Assembly (NCBI GenBank): GCA_001695595.3
Contig: MBPM02000077.1
Span: forward strand, 1 to 64,000
DNA length: 64,000 nt
From: Plasmopara viticola
Taxonomy: Eukaryota; Oomycota; Peronosporomycetes; Peronosporales; Peronosporaceae
Direction: 5' to 3'
The position numbers and the translations under genes were made by a program. The notes beneath the pieces are model-generated. The model was given only the letters and a program-made list of their open reading frames with translations. It was not told the origin of the DNA and ran no database searches. Positions 34,016-45,800 of this stretch are shown piece by piece (within the stretch, counting starts at the first letter, position 1; each line of letters begins with the position of its first letter).

Positions 34016-34057
34016 TCTTTGGCGACATCAACATCGGCCTCAATATCGAGCCGAACC

Positions 34058-37000
34058 ATGGCTTCAAGAGAGCTTTCAACGGCTGCAATCCTTGCCGGTG
34101 TTCTCGCCGCCCATCTCGTGTCTGCAAATGTCCATATCTCCGTCCAGCACGACGCCACTTATGCGCTGCAGGAATCTCGCGGCTTGCCCTGCTCTGGTGA
34201 CGGAGCGGAGCCGATTGGCATCGCCTGTCCCAAGGCTGGTGACGTCGCCGTCGCCGACTGTCATTCGCATCTACTGTCTTACAGCAATGCCATGTGCGTT
34301 GCTCCAGTGGATGCCCAGTGCGTTCTGATCCACGACAGCGTCTGGGGCTGTGCCTTTCCAAATACCGAGCACACTTCTGTTAGCGAAGCTGAGGCCAGTG
34401 CAGCGTACGATAAGAAAACTGTGGGCTGGGATTCCAGCTACGAGGAAGACGATCGTGTCGTAGAAAAATCGGGCAAAGCCTCAGCTAGTGATCGCTATGG
34501 CCTGAAATTGGATACACTACTGAATGCCAATCGTAATGCCAAGACAGAGACGACGACGCACCAAACGAACAGTACGATGGCGGGTAAAAGTTATTATGGT
34601 GCATCAGGCACTACGATCGTCGATCATCAAAAGTCTACCGGGATGAGCACTGGTGATGCAAACACCTCTGATGTCTATGGCTCAACGACGCCAGGCACTT
34701 CTGAACGTAGTATGACCAAAAGTGGCTTCGACATCCTTACTAGTCCGACAAAAGAGAGGTACGCCACTCAAAATCCCGAGACCGAGACCAGTATGGGCGC
34801 CACCAAGATTGCGATGGACCATAGCACGATCAACGGCGCTGACTCGACGGTGAAGGACAAGGTTGAAGAACCATCCGAGACTATTAAAAGTTTCATGACT
34901 AACGTGGTGAGTGGGGAGAGCAGTGACAGATACATCCCAAGCAAACACATTAATAGCCTTGCTGCCGGAACACTCTCAACAACTAGTACTATGCTCAGTG
35001 GCTACTCTGCTGGCGCCGATTTCATGACTCCCGGAACGGCCTCGAAAGGTTCTATTGAACACACGCCTGGCATTAAGCATGACTCGACAGAAACAAGTAC
35101 AAAAAATAGTATACGGACTGACAATTATCTCACCGGTACTGCCCGCAAATCGAGTATGAAGGCAGGTACGGACTTTGACGAAAATACTATTGGCACTGAT
35201 CGTAATACCTTCAAAACGCCGACAAATGATAGTCAACAAAATATTTTCTTCAGAGAGAGCCCGGCAAATTACACGACGTATGCATCAAAGGCTAATGCAA
35301 GGGGCATTCAGCAGACCGGTGATTACTCGACCCAAGACACATTTGGTGCTGAAACATCTGAACCTTACGTTGAGACAAAATTGGACGCAGGGAAAAATTC
35401 GAATGAGTCGACAAAGCAGACCCTTATCGATCCGAAAGGGAACACTTTCGATGCCGTTGTAGAGAAACCTTGTGATACGGAGACACCTGAAGACACACCT
35501 GCAGGAGAAATAGACGAAGTCACGACCAAGCCAATTACTGAGGATGGGGCGACGAGCCCAACGATCACGCTACCACCTGTGACATTGCCTGCGCCGCAAC
35601 CAGATCTACCAGGTGACCTACCATCGCTACCAACTGACACGTTACCGTTGTACCTTCAACAGGTTAAGCTACCGTCGCTACCGCCACCAACATTGTCTAA
35701 GCCGCTGCCAGAACTATCGACTATGCGACCATCACTTTCGCCTGCCGAGATGCCTGAGCTGCTGCCACCACCACCGTTTGAAATGCCTACGCTACCACCT
35801 GTTGAGTTACCGGGACTGCCGCCACTAAAACCATCTGGGCGGCCTTCACTACAACCAACGACGTCACCTGAGCCACTACCAGTAACACCAGGTGAGCTGC
35901 CATCACTACCACCTGTGGAGCAACCTGGGATGGCTTCACTACCACCCGTGAAGCAACCTGGGATGGCTTCACTACCACCTGTGGAGCAACCTGGGATAGC
36001 TTCACTACCACCCGTGGAGCAACCTGGGATGGCTTCACTACCACCTGTGGAGCAACCTGGGATGGCTTCACTACCACCTCTGGAGCAACCTGGGATGGCT
36101 TCACTACCACCGGTTGAGCTGCCTTCAAGTTCACCAGAAACTCTGCCTGAGCAACCGCCAAAACCACCAATTGAGCCGCCATCGCTACCGCCGTTTGGGC
36201 TGCCTTCACAGTCACCTGAAACAGTGCCTTCGCCATTGCCACCTATTGAGTTACCGGGACCGCCGCCACTAAACCCGGTTGGGCTGCCTTCACTTCCACC
36301 AACGACGTCGCCTGAGCCACTACCAGTAACACCAGGTGAGCTGCCATCACTACCACCTGTGGAACAACCTGGGATGGCTTCACTACCACCCGTGGAGAAA
36401 CCTGGGATGGCTTCACTACCACCTGTGGAGCAACCTGGTATGGCTTCACTACCACCTCTGGAGCAACCTGGGATGGCTTCACTACCACCGGTTGAGCTGC
36501 CTTCAAGTTCACCAGAAACTCTGCCTGAGCAACTGCCAAAACCACCAATTGAGCCGCCATCGCTACCGCCGTTTGGGCTGCCTTCACAGTCACCTGAAAC
36601 ATTGCCTTCGCCATTGCCACCTATTAAGTTACCGGGACCGCCGCCACTAAACCCGGTTGGGCTGCCTTCACTTCCACCAACGACGTCGCCCGAGCCACTA
36701 CCAGTAACACCAGGTGAGCTGCCATCACTACCACCTGTGGAACAACCTGGGATGACTTCACTACCACCCGTGGAGAAACCTGGGATGGCTTCACTACCAC
36801 CTGTGGAGCAACCTGGGATAGCTTCACTACCACCCGTGGAGCAACCTGGGATGGCTTCACTACCACCTGTGGAGCAACCTGGGATGGCTTCACTACCACC
36901 TCTGGAGCAACCTGGGATGGCTTCACTACCACCGGTTGAGCTGCCTTCAAGTTCACCAGAAACTCCGCCTGAGCAACTGTCAAAACCACCAATTGAGCTG

Positions 37001-39883
37001 CCATCGCTACCGCCGTTTGGGCTGCCTTCACAGTCACCTGAAACATTGCCTTCGTCATTGCCACCTATTGAGTTACCGGGACCGCCGCCACTAAACCCGG
37101 TTGGGCTGCCTTCACTTCCACCAACGACGTCGCCTGAGCCACTACCAGTAACACCAGGTGAGCTGCCATCACTACCACCTGTGGAACAACCTGGGATGGC
37201 TTCACTACCACCCGTGGAGAAACCTGGGATGGCTTCACTACCACCTGTGGAGCAACCTGGTATGGCTTCACTACCACCGGTTGAGCTGCCTTCAAATTCA
37301 CCAGATACTCTGCCTGAGCAACTGCCAAAACCACCAATTGAGCTGCCATCGCTACCGCCGTTTGGGCTGCCTTCACAGTCACCTGAAACAGTGCCTTCGC
37401 CATTGCCACCTATTGAGGTTCCGGGACCGCCGCCACTAAACCCGGCTGGGCTGCCTTCACTACCACCAACGACGTCACCTGAGCCACTACCAGTAACACC
37501 AGGTGAGCCGCCATCACTACCACCTGTAGAGCAACCTGGGATGGCATCACTACCACCGGTTGAGCTGCCTTCAAAATCACCAGAAACTCTGCCTGAGCAA
37601 CTGCCAGAAACACCGATTGAACTGCCTTCGCTACCACCGTTTGGGCTGCCTTCACAGTCACCTGAAACGCTGCCTTCGCCATTACCACTACCACCGGTTG
37701 AACTGCCTTCGCTACCACCGTTTGGGCTGCCTTCACTTTCACCTGAATTTTTTCCTTTGCCGTTTCCAACACCAGCGATTGAACTGCCTTCACTGCCACC
37801 AGTAGAACCGTCTTTGCCATTGCCTGGACAACCAGTGACACCTGCTGTGCTTCCTCCAACAACGTTGCCATTGCCAGAATCACCGGTCACGCTGCCTTTA
37901 CCTTCGCTTCCGCTGCCACTACCAGTGCCAGGAAGACAGCCAGTGACCCCTGCTTCGCTTCCAACGACGACGTTGCCCCAGTCATCGCCAGTAACACCGG
38001 TTTCGTCGCCCACACCATCGCTTTCGCTGCCACTCCCAGTGCCTGTTAGCCAGCCAGTGACCCCTGCTTCGCTTCCAACGACGACGTTGCCCCAGTCATC
38101 GCCAGTAACACCGGTTTCGTTGCCCACACCATCGCTTTCGCTGCCACTACCAGTGCCTGAAAGCCAGCTAGTGACCCCTGGTTCGCTTCCACCGACGACG
38201 TTGCCCCAGTCATCGCCAGTAACACCGGTTTCGTCGCCCACACCATCGCTTTCGCTGCCGCTCCCAGTGCCTGTTAGCCAGCCAGTGACCCCTGCTTCTC
38301 TTCCAACGACGACGTTGCCCCAGTCATCGCCAGTAACACCGGTTTCGTTGCCCACACCATCGCTTTCGCTGCCACTACCAGTGCCTGTTAGCCAGCCAGT
38401 GACCCCTGCTTCGCTTCCAACGACGACGTTGCCCCAGTCATCGCCAGTAACACCGGTTTCGTTGCCCACACCATCGCTTTCGCTGCCACTACCAGTGCCT
38501 GTTAGCCAGCCAGTGACCCCTGGTTCGCTTCCAACGACGACGTTGCCCCAGTCATCGCCAGTAACACCGGTTTCGTCGACCACACCATCGCTTCCGCTGC
38601 CACTACCAGTGCCTGAAAGCCTGCCAGTGACCCCTGGTTCGCTTCCAACGACGACGTTGCCCCAATCATCGCCAGTAACACCGGTTTCGTCGACCACACC
38701 ATCGCTTTCGCTGCCGCTCCCAGTGCCTGTTAGCCAGCCAGTGACCCCTGGTTCGCTTCCAACGACGACGTTGCCCCAGTCATCGCCAGTAACACCGGTT
38801 TCGTTGCCCACACCATCGCTTTCGCTGCCACTACCAGTGCCTGAAAGCCTGCCAGTGACCCCTGGTTCGCTTCCAACGACGACGTTGCCCCAGTCATCGC
38901 CAGTAACACCGGTTTCGTTGCCCACACCATCGCTTCCGCTGCCACTACCAGTGCCTGAAAGCCTGCCAGTGACCCCTGGTTCGCTTCCACCGACGACGTT
39001 GCCCCAATCATCGCCAGTAACACCGGTTTCGTCGACCACACCATCGCTTTCGCTGCCGCTCCCAGTGCCTGTTAGCCAGCCAGTGACCCCTGCTTCGCTT
39101 CCAACGACGACGTTGCCCCAGTCATCGCCAGTAACACCGGTTTCGTTGCCCACACCATCGCTTTCGCTGCCACTACCAGTGCCTGTTAGCCAGCCAGTGA
39201 CCCCTGGTTCGCTTCCAACGACGACGTTGCCCCAGTCATCGCCAGTAACACCGGTTTCGTTGCCCACACCATCGCTTTCGCTGCCACTACCAGTGCCTGA
39301 AAGCCAGCTAGTGACCCCTGGTTCGCTTCCACCGACGACGTTGCCCCAGTCATCGCCAGTAACACCGGTTTCGTCGCCCACACCATCGCTTTCGCTGCCG
39401 CTCCCAGTGCCTGTTAGCCAGCCAGTGACCCCTGCTTCTCTTCCAACGACGACGTTGCCCCAGTCATCGCCAGTAACACCGGTTTCGTTGCCCACACCAT
39501 CGCTTTCGCTGCCACTACCAGTGCCTGTTAGCCAGCCAGTGACCCCTGCTTCGCTTCCAACGACGACGTTGCCCCAGTCATCGCCAGTAACACCGGTTTC
39601 GTTGCCCACACCATCGCTTTCGCTGCCACTACCAGTGCCTGTTAGCCAGCCAGTGACCCCTGCTTCGCTTCCAACGACGACGTTGCCCCAGTCATCGCCA
39701 GTAACACCGGTTTCGTTGCCCACACCATCGCTTTCGCTGCCACTACCAGTGCCTGAAAGCCAGCCAGTGACCCCTGGTTCGCTTCCAACGACGACGTTGC
39801 CCCAGTCATCGCCAGTAACACCGGTTTCGTCGCCCACACCATCGCTTTCGCTGCCGCTCCAGTGCCTGTTAGCCAGCCAGTGA
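34058..39883 (+). CDS. Giant secreted mucin-like Pro/Ser/Thr-rich protein, 5' open part
   Basis: The start chosen is ATG 34058 (context ACCATGG), not the in-frame ATG at 34019, because it gives a clean signal peptide (residues 1-23, ending HLVSA) aligned with the two paralogues. Residues 24-105 form the family's Cys-rich domain (C45, C57, C68, C80, C88, C98; the paralogues' C41 is R41 here). Then comes a Ser/Thr-rich stalk to about residue 500, followed by proline-rich repeats: an 11-residue LPPVEQPGMAS type in nested blocks, then a 38-residue type containing SQPVTPASLPTTTLPQ. The product is probably a secreted, heavily O-glycosylated wall or surface protein. The frame closes at TGA 39881-39883 because a C is missing near 39859 (GCTCCAGTG instead of GCTCCCAGTG). 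The same repeat continues to 57.1 kb. I see no PAN module. Confidence 0.8.
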   Translation: MASRELSTAAILAGVLAAHLVSANVHISVQHDATYALQESRGLPCSGDGAEPIGIACPKAGDVAVADCHSHLLSYSNAMCVAPVDAQCVLIHDSVWGCAFPNTEHTSVSEAEASAAYDKKTVGWDSSYEEDDRVVEKSGKASASDRYGLKLDTLLNANRNAKTETTTHQTNSTMAGKSYYGASGTTIVDHQKSTGMSTGDANTSDVYGSTTPGTSERSMTKSGFDILTSPTKERYATQNPETETSMGATKIAMDHSTINGADSTVKDKVEEPSETIKSFMTNVVSGESSDRYIPSKHINSLAAGTLSTTSTMLSGYSAGADFMTPGTASKGSIEHTPGIKHDSTETSTKNSIRTDNYLTGTARKSSMKAGTDFDENTIGTDRNTFKTPTNDSQQNIFFRESPANYTTYASKANARGIQQTGDYSTQDTFGAETSEPYVETKLDAGKNSNESTKQTLIDPKGNTFDAVVEKPCDTETPEDTPAGEIDEVTTKPITEDGATSPTITLPPVTLPAPQPDLPGDLPSLPTDTLPLYLQQVKLPSLPPPTLSKPLPELSTMRPSLSPAEMPELLPPPPFEMPTLPPVELPGLPPLKPSGRPSLQPTTSPEPLPVTPGELPSLPPVEQPGMASLPPVKQPGMASLPPVEQPGIASLPPVEQPGMASLPPVEQPGMASLPPLEQPGMASLPPVELPSSSPETLPEQPPKPPIEPPSLPPFGLPSQSPETVPSPLPPIELPGPPPLNPVGLPSLPPTTSPEPLPVTPGELPSLPPVEQPGMASLPPVEKPGMASLPPVEQPGMASLPPLEQPGMASLPPVELPSSSPETLPEQLPKPPIEPPSLPPFGLPSQSPETLPSPLPPIKLPGPPPLNPVGLPSLPPTTSPEPLPVTPGELPSLPPVEQPGMTSLPPVEKPGMASLPPVEQPGIASLPPVEQPGMASLPPVEQPGMASLPPLEQPGMASLPPVELPSSSPETPPEQLSKPPIELPSLPPFGLPSQSPETLPSSLPPIELPGPPPLNPVGLPSLPPTTSPEPLPVTPGELPSLPPVEQPGMASLPPVEKPGMASLPPVEQPGMASLPPVELPSNSPDTLPEQLPKPPIELPSLPPFGLPSQSPETVPSPLPPIEVPGPPPLNPAGLPSLPPTTSPEPLPVTPGEPPSLPPVEQPGMASLPPVELPSKSPETLPEQLPETPIELPSLPPFGLPSQSPETLPSPLPLPPVELPSLPPFGLPSLSPEFFPLPFPTPAIELPSLPPVEPSLPLPGQPVTPAVLPPTTLPLPESPVTLPLPSLPLPLPVPGRQPVTPASLPTTTLPQSSPVTPVSSPTPSLSLPLPVPVSQPVTPASLPTTTLPQSSPVTPVSLPTPSLSLPLPVPESQLVTPGSLPPTTLPQSSPVTPVSSPTPSLSLPLPVPVSQPVTPASLPTTTLPQSSPVTPVSLPTPSLSLPLPVPVSQPVTPASLPTTTLPQSSPVTPVSLPTPSLSLPLPVPVSQPVTPGSLPTTTLPQSSPVTPVSSTTPSLPLPLPVPESLPVTPGSLPTTTLPQSSPVTPVSSTTPSLSLPLPVPVSQPVTPGSLPTTTLPQSSPVTPVSLPTPSLSLPLPVPESLPVTPGSLPTTTLPQSSPVTPVSLPTPSLPLPLPVPESLPVTPGSLPPTTLPQSSPVTPVSSTTPSLSLPLPVPVSQPVTPASLPTTTLPQSSPVTPVSLPTPSLSLPLPVPVSQPVTPGSLPTTTLPQSSPVTPVSLPTPSLSLPLPVPESQLVTPGSLPPTTLPQSSPVTPVSSPTPSLSLPLPVPVSQPVTPASLPTTTLPQSSPVTPVSLPTPSLSLPLPVPVSQPVTPASLPTTTLPQSSPVTPVSLPTPSLSLPLPVPVSQPVTPASLPTTTLPQSSPVTPVSLPTPSLSLPLPVPESQPVTPGSLPTTTLPQSSPVTPVSSPTPSLSLPLQCLLASQ
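35854..37680 (+). repeat. Nested 33-bp repeats in the large gene
   Basis: 33-bp units (LPPVEQPGMAS and variants such as VEKPGMAS, LEQPGMAS) occur in runs of about two to seven. They are embedded in five larger blocks that begin with TTSPEPLPVTPGE and end with PPFGLPSQSPET. Block length (~346-445 bp) varies mainly with the number of 33-bp units, so the frame is kept. Confidence 0.9.
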
Positions 39884-42800
39884 CCCCTGCTTCGCTTCCA
39901 ACGACGACGTTGCCCCAGTCATCGCCAGTAACACCGGTTTCGTTGCCCACACCATCGCTTTCGCTGCCACTACCAGTGCCTGTTAGCCAGCCAGTGACCC
40001 CTGGTTCGCTTCCAACGACGACGTTGCCCCAGTCATCGCCAGTAACACCGGTTTCGTCGACCACACCATCGCTTCGCTGCCGCTACCAGTGCCTGTTAGC
40101 CAGCCAGTGACCCCTGCTTCGCTTCCAACGACGACGTTGCCCCAGTCATCGCCAGTAACACCGGTTTCGTCCCACACCATCGCTTTCGCTGCCGCTCCCA
40201 GTGCCTGTTAGCCAGCCAGTGACCCCTGTTCGCTTCCAACGACGACGTTGCCCCAGTCATCGCCAGTAACACCGGTTTCGTTGCCCACACCATCGCTTTC
40301 GCTGCCACTACCAGTGCCTGTTAGCCAGCCAGTGACCCCTGGTTCGCTTCCAACGACGACGTTGCCCCAGTCATCGCCAGTAACACCGGTTTCGTTGCCC
40401 ACACCATCGCTTTCGCTGCCACTACCAGTGCCTGAAGCCAGCCAGTGACCCCTGGTTCGCTTCCAACGACGACGTTGCCCCAGTCATCGCCAGTAACACC
40501 GGTTTCGTCGCCCACACCATCGCTTTCGCTGCCGCTCCAGTGCCTGTTAGCCAGCCAGTGACCCCTGCTTCGCTTCCAACGACGACGTTGCCCCAGTCAT
40601 CGCCAGTAACACCGGTTTCGTTGCCCACACCATCGCTTTCGCTGCCACTACCAGTGCCTGAAAGCCAGCCAGTGACCCCTGGTTCGCTTCCAACGACGAC
40701 GTTGCCCCAGTCATCGCCAGTAACACCGGTTTCGTTGCCCACACCATCGCTTTCGCTGCCACTACCAGTGCCTGAAAGCCAGCCAGTGACCCCTGCTTCG
40801 CTTCCAACGACGACGTTGCCCCAGTCATCGCCAGTAACACCGGTTTCGTCGCCCACACCATCGCTTTCGCTGCCACTACCAGTGCCTGTAGCCAGCCAGT
40901 GACCCCTGCTTCGCTTCCAACGACGACGTTGCCCCAGTCATCGCCAGTAACACCGGTTTCGTCGCCCACACCATCGCTTTCGCTGCCGCTCCAGTGCCTG
41001 TTAGCCAGCCAGTGACCCCTGCTTCGCTTCCAACGACGACGTTGCCCCAGTCATCGCCAGTAACACCGGTTTCGTTGCCCACACCATCGCTTTCGCTGCC
41101 ACTCCAGTGCCTGAGCCAGCCAGTGACCCCTGCTTCGCTTCCAACGACGACGTTGCCCCAGTCATCGCCAGTAACACCGGTTTCGTTGCCCACACCATCG
41201 CTTTCGCTGCCGCTCCCAGTGCCTGTTAGCCAGCCAGTGACCCCTGCTTCGCTTCCAACGACGACGTTGCCCCAGTCATCGCCAGTAACACCGGTTTCGT
41301 TGCCCACACCATCGCTTTCGCTGCCACTACCAGTGCCTGTTAGCCAGCCAGTGACCCCTGCTTCGCTTCCAACGACGACGTTGCCCCAGTCATCGCCAGT
41401 AACACCGGTTTCGTTGCCCACACCATCGCTTTCGCTGCCACTACCAGTGCCTGAAGCCAGCCAGTGACCCCTGCTTCGCTTCCAACGACGACGTTGCCCC
41501 AGTCATCGCCAGTAACACCGGTTTCGTCGCCCACACCATCGCTTTCGCTGCCGCTCCCAGTGCCTGTTAGCCAGCCAGTGACCCCTGCTTCTCTTCCAAC
41601 GACGACGTTGCCCCAGTCATCGCCAGTAACACCGGTTTCGTTGCCCACACCATCGCTTTCGCTGCCACTACCAGTGCCTGTTAGCCAGCCAGTGACCCCT
41701 GCTTCGCTTCCAACGACGACGTTGCCCCAGTCATCGCCAGTAACACCGGTTTCGTTGCCCACACCATCGCTTTCGCTGCCACTACCAGTGCCTGTTAGCC
41801 AGCCAGTGACCCCTGCTTCGCTTCCAACGACGACGTTGCCCCAGTCATCGCCAGTAACACCGGTTTCGTCGCCCACACCATCGCTTTCGCTGCCACTCCC
41901 AGTGCCTGAGCCAGCCAGTGACCCCTGCTTCGCTTCCAACGACGACGTTGCCCCAGTCATCGCCAGTAACACCGGTTTCGTTGCCCACACCATCGCTTTC
42001 GCTGCCGCTCCAGTGCCTGTTAGCCAGCCAGTGACCCCTGCTTCGCTTCCAACGACGACGTTGCCCCAGTCATCGCCAGTAACACCGGTTTCGTTGCCCA
42101 CACCATCGCTTTCGCTGCCACTACCAGTGCCTGTTAGCCAGCCAGTGACCCCTGGTTCGCTTCCAACGACGACGTTGCCCCAGTCATCGCCAGTAACACC
42201 GGTTTCGTTGCCCACACCATCGCTTTCGCTGCCACTACCAGTGCCTGAAGCCAGCCAGTGACCCCTGCTTCGCTTCCAACGACGACGTTGCCCCAGTCAT
42301 CGCCAGTAACACCGGTTTCGTTGCCCACACCATCGCTTTCGCTGCCGCTCCCAGTGCCTGTTAGCCAGCCAGTGACCCCTGCTTCGCTTCCAACGACGAC
42401 GTTGCCCCAGTCATCGCCAGTAACACCGGTTTCGTTGCCCACACCATCGCTTTCGCTGCCACTCCAGTGCCTGTTAGCCAGCCAGTGACCCCTGCTTCGC
42501 TTCCAACGACGACGTTGCCCCAGTCATCGCCAGTAACACCGGTTTCGTTGCCCACACCATCGCTTTCGCTGCCACTACCAGTGCCTGTAGCCAGCCAGTG
42601 ACCCCTGCTTCGCTTCCAACGACGACGTTGCCCCAGTCATCGCCAGTAACACCGGTTTCGTTGCCCACACCATCGCTTTCGCTGCCGCTCCAGTGCCTGT
42701 TAGCCAGCCAGTGACCCCTGCTTCGCTTCCAACGACGACGTTGCCCCAGTCATCGCCAGTAACACCGGTTTCGTTGCCCACACCATCGCTTTCGCTGCCG

Positions 42801-45800
42801 CTCCAGTGCCTGTTAGCCAGCCAGTGACCCCTGCTTCGCTTCCAACGACGACGTTGCCCCAGTCATCGCCAGTAACACCGGTTTCGTTGCCCACACCATC
42901 GCTTTCGCTGCCACTCCAGTGCCTGTTAGCCAGCCAGTGACCCCTGCTTCGCTTCCAACGACGACGTTGCCCCAGTCATCGCCAGTAACACCGGTTTCGT
43001 TGCCCACACCATCGCTTTCGCTGCCGCTCCCAGTGCCTGTTAGCCAGCCAGTGACCCCTGCTTCGCTTCCAACGACGACGTTGCCCCAGTCATCGCCAGT
43101 AACACCGGTTTCGTTGCCCACACCATCGCTTTCGCTGCCGCTCCAGTGCCTGTTAGCCAGCCAGTGACCCCTGCTTCGCTTCCAACGACGACGTTGCCCC
43201 AGTCATCGCCAGTAACACCGGTTTCGTTGCCCACACCATCGCTTTCGCTGCCGCTCCAGTGCCTGTAGCCAGCCAGTGACCCCTGCTTCGCTTCCAACGA
43301 CGACGTTGCCCCAGTCATCGCCAGTAACACCGGTTTCGTTGCCCACACCATCGCTTTCGCTGCCGCTCCAGTGCCTGTTAGCCAGCCAGTGACCCCTGCT
43401 TCGCTTCCAACGACGACGTTGCCCCAGTCATCGCCAGTAACACCGGTTTCGTTGCCCACACCATCGCTTTCGCTGCCGCTCCAGTGCCTGTTAGCCAGCC
43501 AGTGACCCCTGCTTCGCTTCCAACGACGACGTTGCCCCAGTCATCGCCAGTAACACCGGTTTCGTTGCCCACACCATCGCTTTCGCTGCCGCTCCAGTGC
43601 CTGTTAGCCAGCCAGTGACCCCTGCTTCGCTTCCAACGACGACGTTGCCCCAGTCATCGCCAGTAACACCGGTTTCGTTGCCCACACCATCGCTTTCGCT
43701 GCCGCTCCAGTGCCTGTAGCCAGCCAGTGACCCCTGCTTCGCTTCCAACGACGACGTTGCCCCAGTCATCGCCAGTAACACCGGTTTCGTTGCCCACACC
43801 ATCGCTTTCGCTGCCGCTCCAGTGCCTGTTAGCCAGCCAGTGACCCCTGCTTCGCTTCCAACGACGACGTTGCCCCAGTCATCGCCAGTAACACCGGTTT
43901 CGTTGCCCACACCATCGCTTTCGCTGCCGCTCCAGTGCCTGTTAGCCAGCCAGTGACCCCTGCTTCGCTTCCAACGACGACGTTGCCCCAGTCATCGCCA
44001 GTAACACCGGTTTCGTTGCCCACACCATCGCTTTCGCTGCCGCTCCAGTGCCTGTTAGCCAGCCAGTGACCCCTGCTTCGCTTCCAACGACGACGTTGCC
44101 CCAGTCATCGCCAGTAACACCGGTTTCGTTGCCCACACCATCGCTTTCGCTGCCGCTCCAGTGCCTGTAGCCAGCCAGTGACCCCTGCTTCGCTTCCAAC
44201 GACGACGTTGCCCCAGTCATCGCCAGTAACACCGGTTTCGTTGCCCACACCATCGCTTTCGCTGCCGCTCCAGTGCCTGTTAGCCAGCCAGTGACCCCTG
44301 CTTCGCTTCCAACGACGACGTTGCCCCAGTCATCGCCAGTAACACCGGTTTCGTTGCCCACACCATCGCTTTCGCTGCCGCTCCAGTGCCTGTAGCCAGC
44401 CAGTGACCCCTGCTTCGCTTCCAACGACGACGTTGCCCCAATCATCGCCAGTAACACCGGTTTCGTTGCCCACACCATCGCTTTCGCTGCCGCTCCAGTG
44501 CCTGAGCCAGCCAGTGACCCCTGCTTCGCTTCCAACGACGACGTTGCCCCAATCATCGCCAGTAACACCGGTTTCGTTGCCCACACCATCGCTTTCGCTG
44601 CCGCTCCAGTGCCTGTTAGCCAGCCAGTGACCCCTGCTTCGCTTCCAACGACGACGTTGCCCCAGTCATCGCCAGTAACACCGGTTTCGTTGCCCACACC
44701 ATCGCTTTCGCTGCCGCTCCAGTGCCTGTTAGCCAGCCAGTGACCCCTGCTTCGCTTCCAACGACGACGTTGCCCCAGTCATCGCCAGTAACACCGGTTT
44801 CGTTGCCCACACCATCGCTTTCGCTGCCGCTCCAGTGCCTGTTAGCCAGCCAGTGACCCCTGCTTCGCTTCCAACGACGACGTTGCCCCAGTCATCGCCA
44901 GTAACACCGGTTTCGTTGCCCACACCATCGCTTTCGCTGCCGCTCCAGTGCCTGTAGCCAGCCAGTGACCCCTGCTTCGCTTCCAACGACGACGTTGCCC
45001 CAGTCATCGCCAGTAACACCGGTTTCGTTGCCCACACCATCGCTTTCGCTGCCGCTCCAGTGCCTGTAGCCAGCCAGTGACCCCTGCTTCGCTTCCAACG
45101 ACGACGTTGCCCCAGTCATCGCCAGTAACACCGGTTTCGTTGCCCACACCATCGCTTTCGCTGCCGCTCCAGTGCCTGTTAGCCAGCCAGTGACCCCTGC
45201 TTCGCTTCCAACGACGACGTTGCCCCAGTCATCGCCAGTAACACCGGTTTCGTTGCCCACACCATCGCTTTCGCTGCCGCTCCAGTGCCTGTAGCCAGCC
45301 AGTGACCCCTGCTTCGCTTCCAACGACGACGTTGCCCCAGTCATCGCCAGTAACACCGGTTTCGTTGCCCACACCATCGCTTTCGCTGCCGCTCCAGTGC
45401 CTGTTAGCCAGCCAGTGACCCCTGCTTCGCTTCCAACGACGACGTTGCCCCAGTCATCGCCAGTAACACCGGTTTCGTTGCCCACACCATCGCTTTCGCT
45501 GCCGCTCCAGTGCCTGTAGCCAGCCAGTGACCCCTGCTTCGCTTCCAACGACGACGTTGCCCCAGTCATCGCCAGTAACACCGGTTTCGTTGCCCACACC
45601 ATCGCTTTCGCTGCCGCTCCAGTGCCTGTAGCCAGCCAGTGACCCCTGCTTCGCTTCCAACGACGACGTTGCCCCAGTCATCGCCAGTAACACCGGTTTC
45701 GTTGCCCACACCATCGCTTTCGCTGCCGCTCCAGTGCCTGTTAGCCAGCCAGTGACCCCTGCTTCGCTTCCAACGACGACGTTGCCCCAGTCATCGCCAG

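Larger units (their letters stand above)
31597..34050 (+). repeat. 2454-bp tandem unit 4, upstream region of the large gene
   Basis: The last unit. It ends 7 bases before the ATG at 34058 and so supplies the promoter and nearly all of the 5'UTR. Near its 3' end are two imperfect direct copies (33709-33826 and 33845-33965) of a ~136-bp repeat, present in every unit. Confidence 0.92.

Noticed and set aside
33828..34328. 166-codon plus-strand frame crossing from unit 4 into the giant gene
   Set aside because: It runs through the promoter in a different frame from the signal peptide and Cys-rich domain; a chance frame.
35656..39837. 1,393-codon open frame on the minus strand
   Set aside because: It is the antisense of the in-frame Pro-rich repeats. 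Repeat lengths divisible by three (33, 114) keep all reflected frames open. There is no signal peptide, and the sense frame has a start, promoter and domains.
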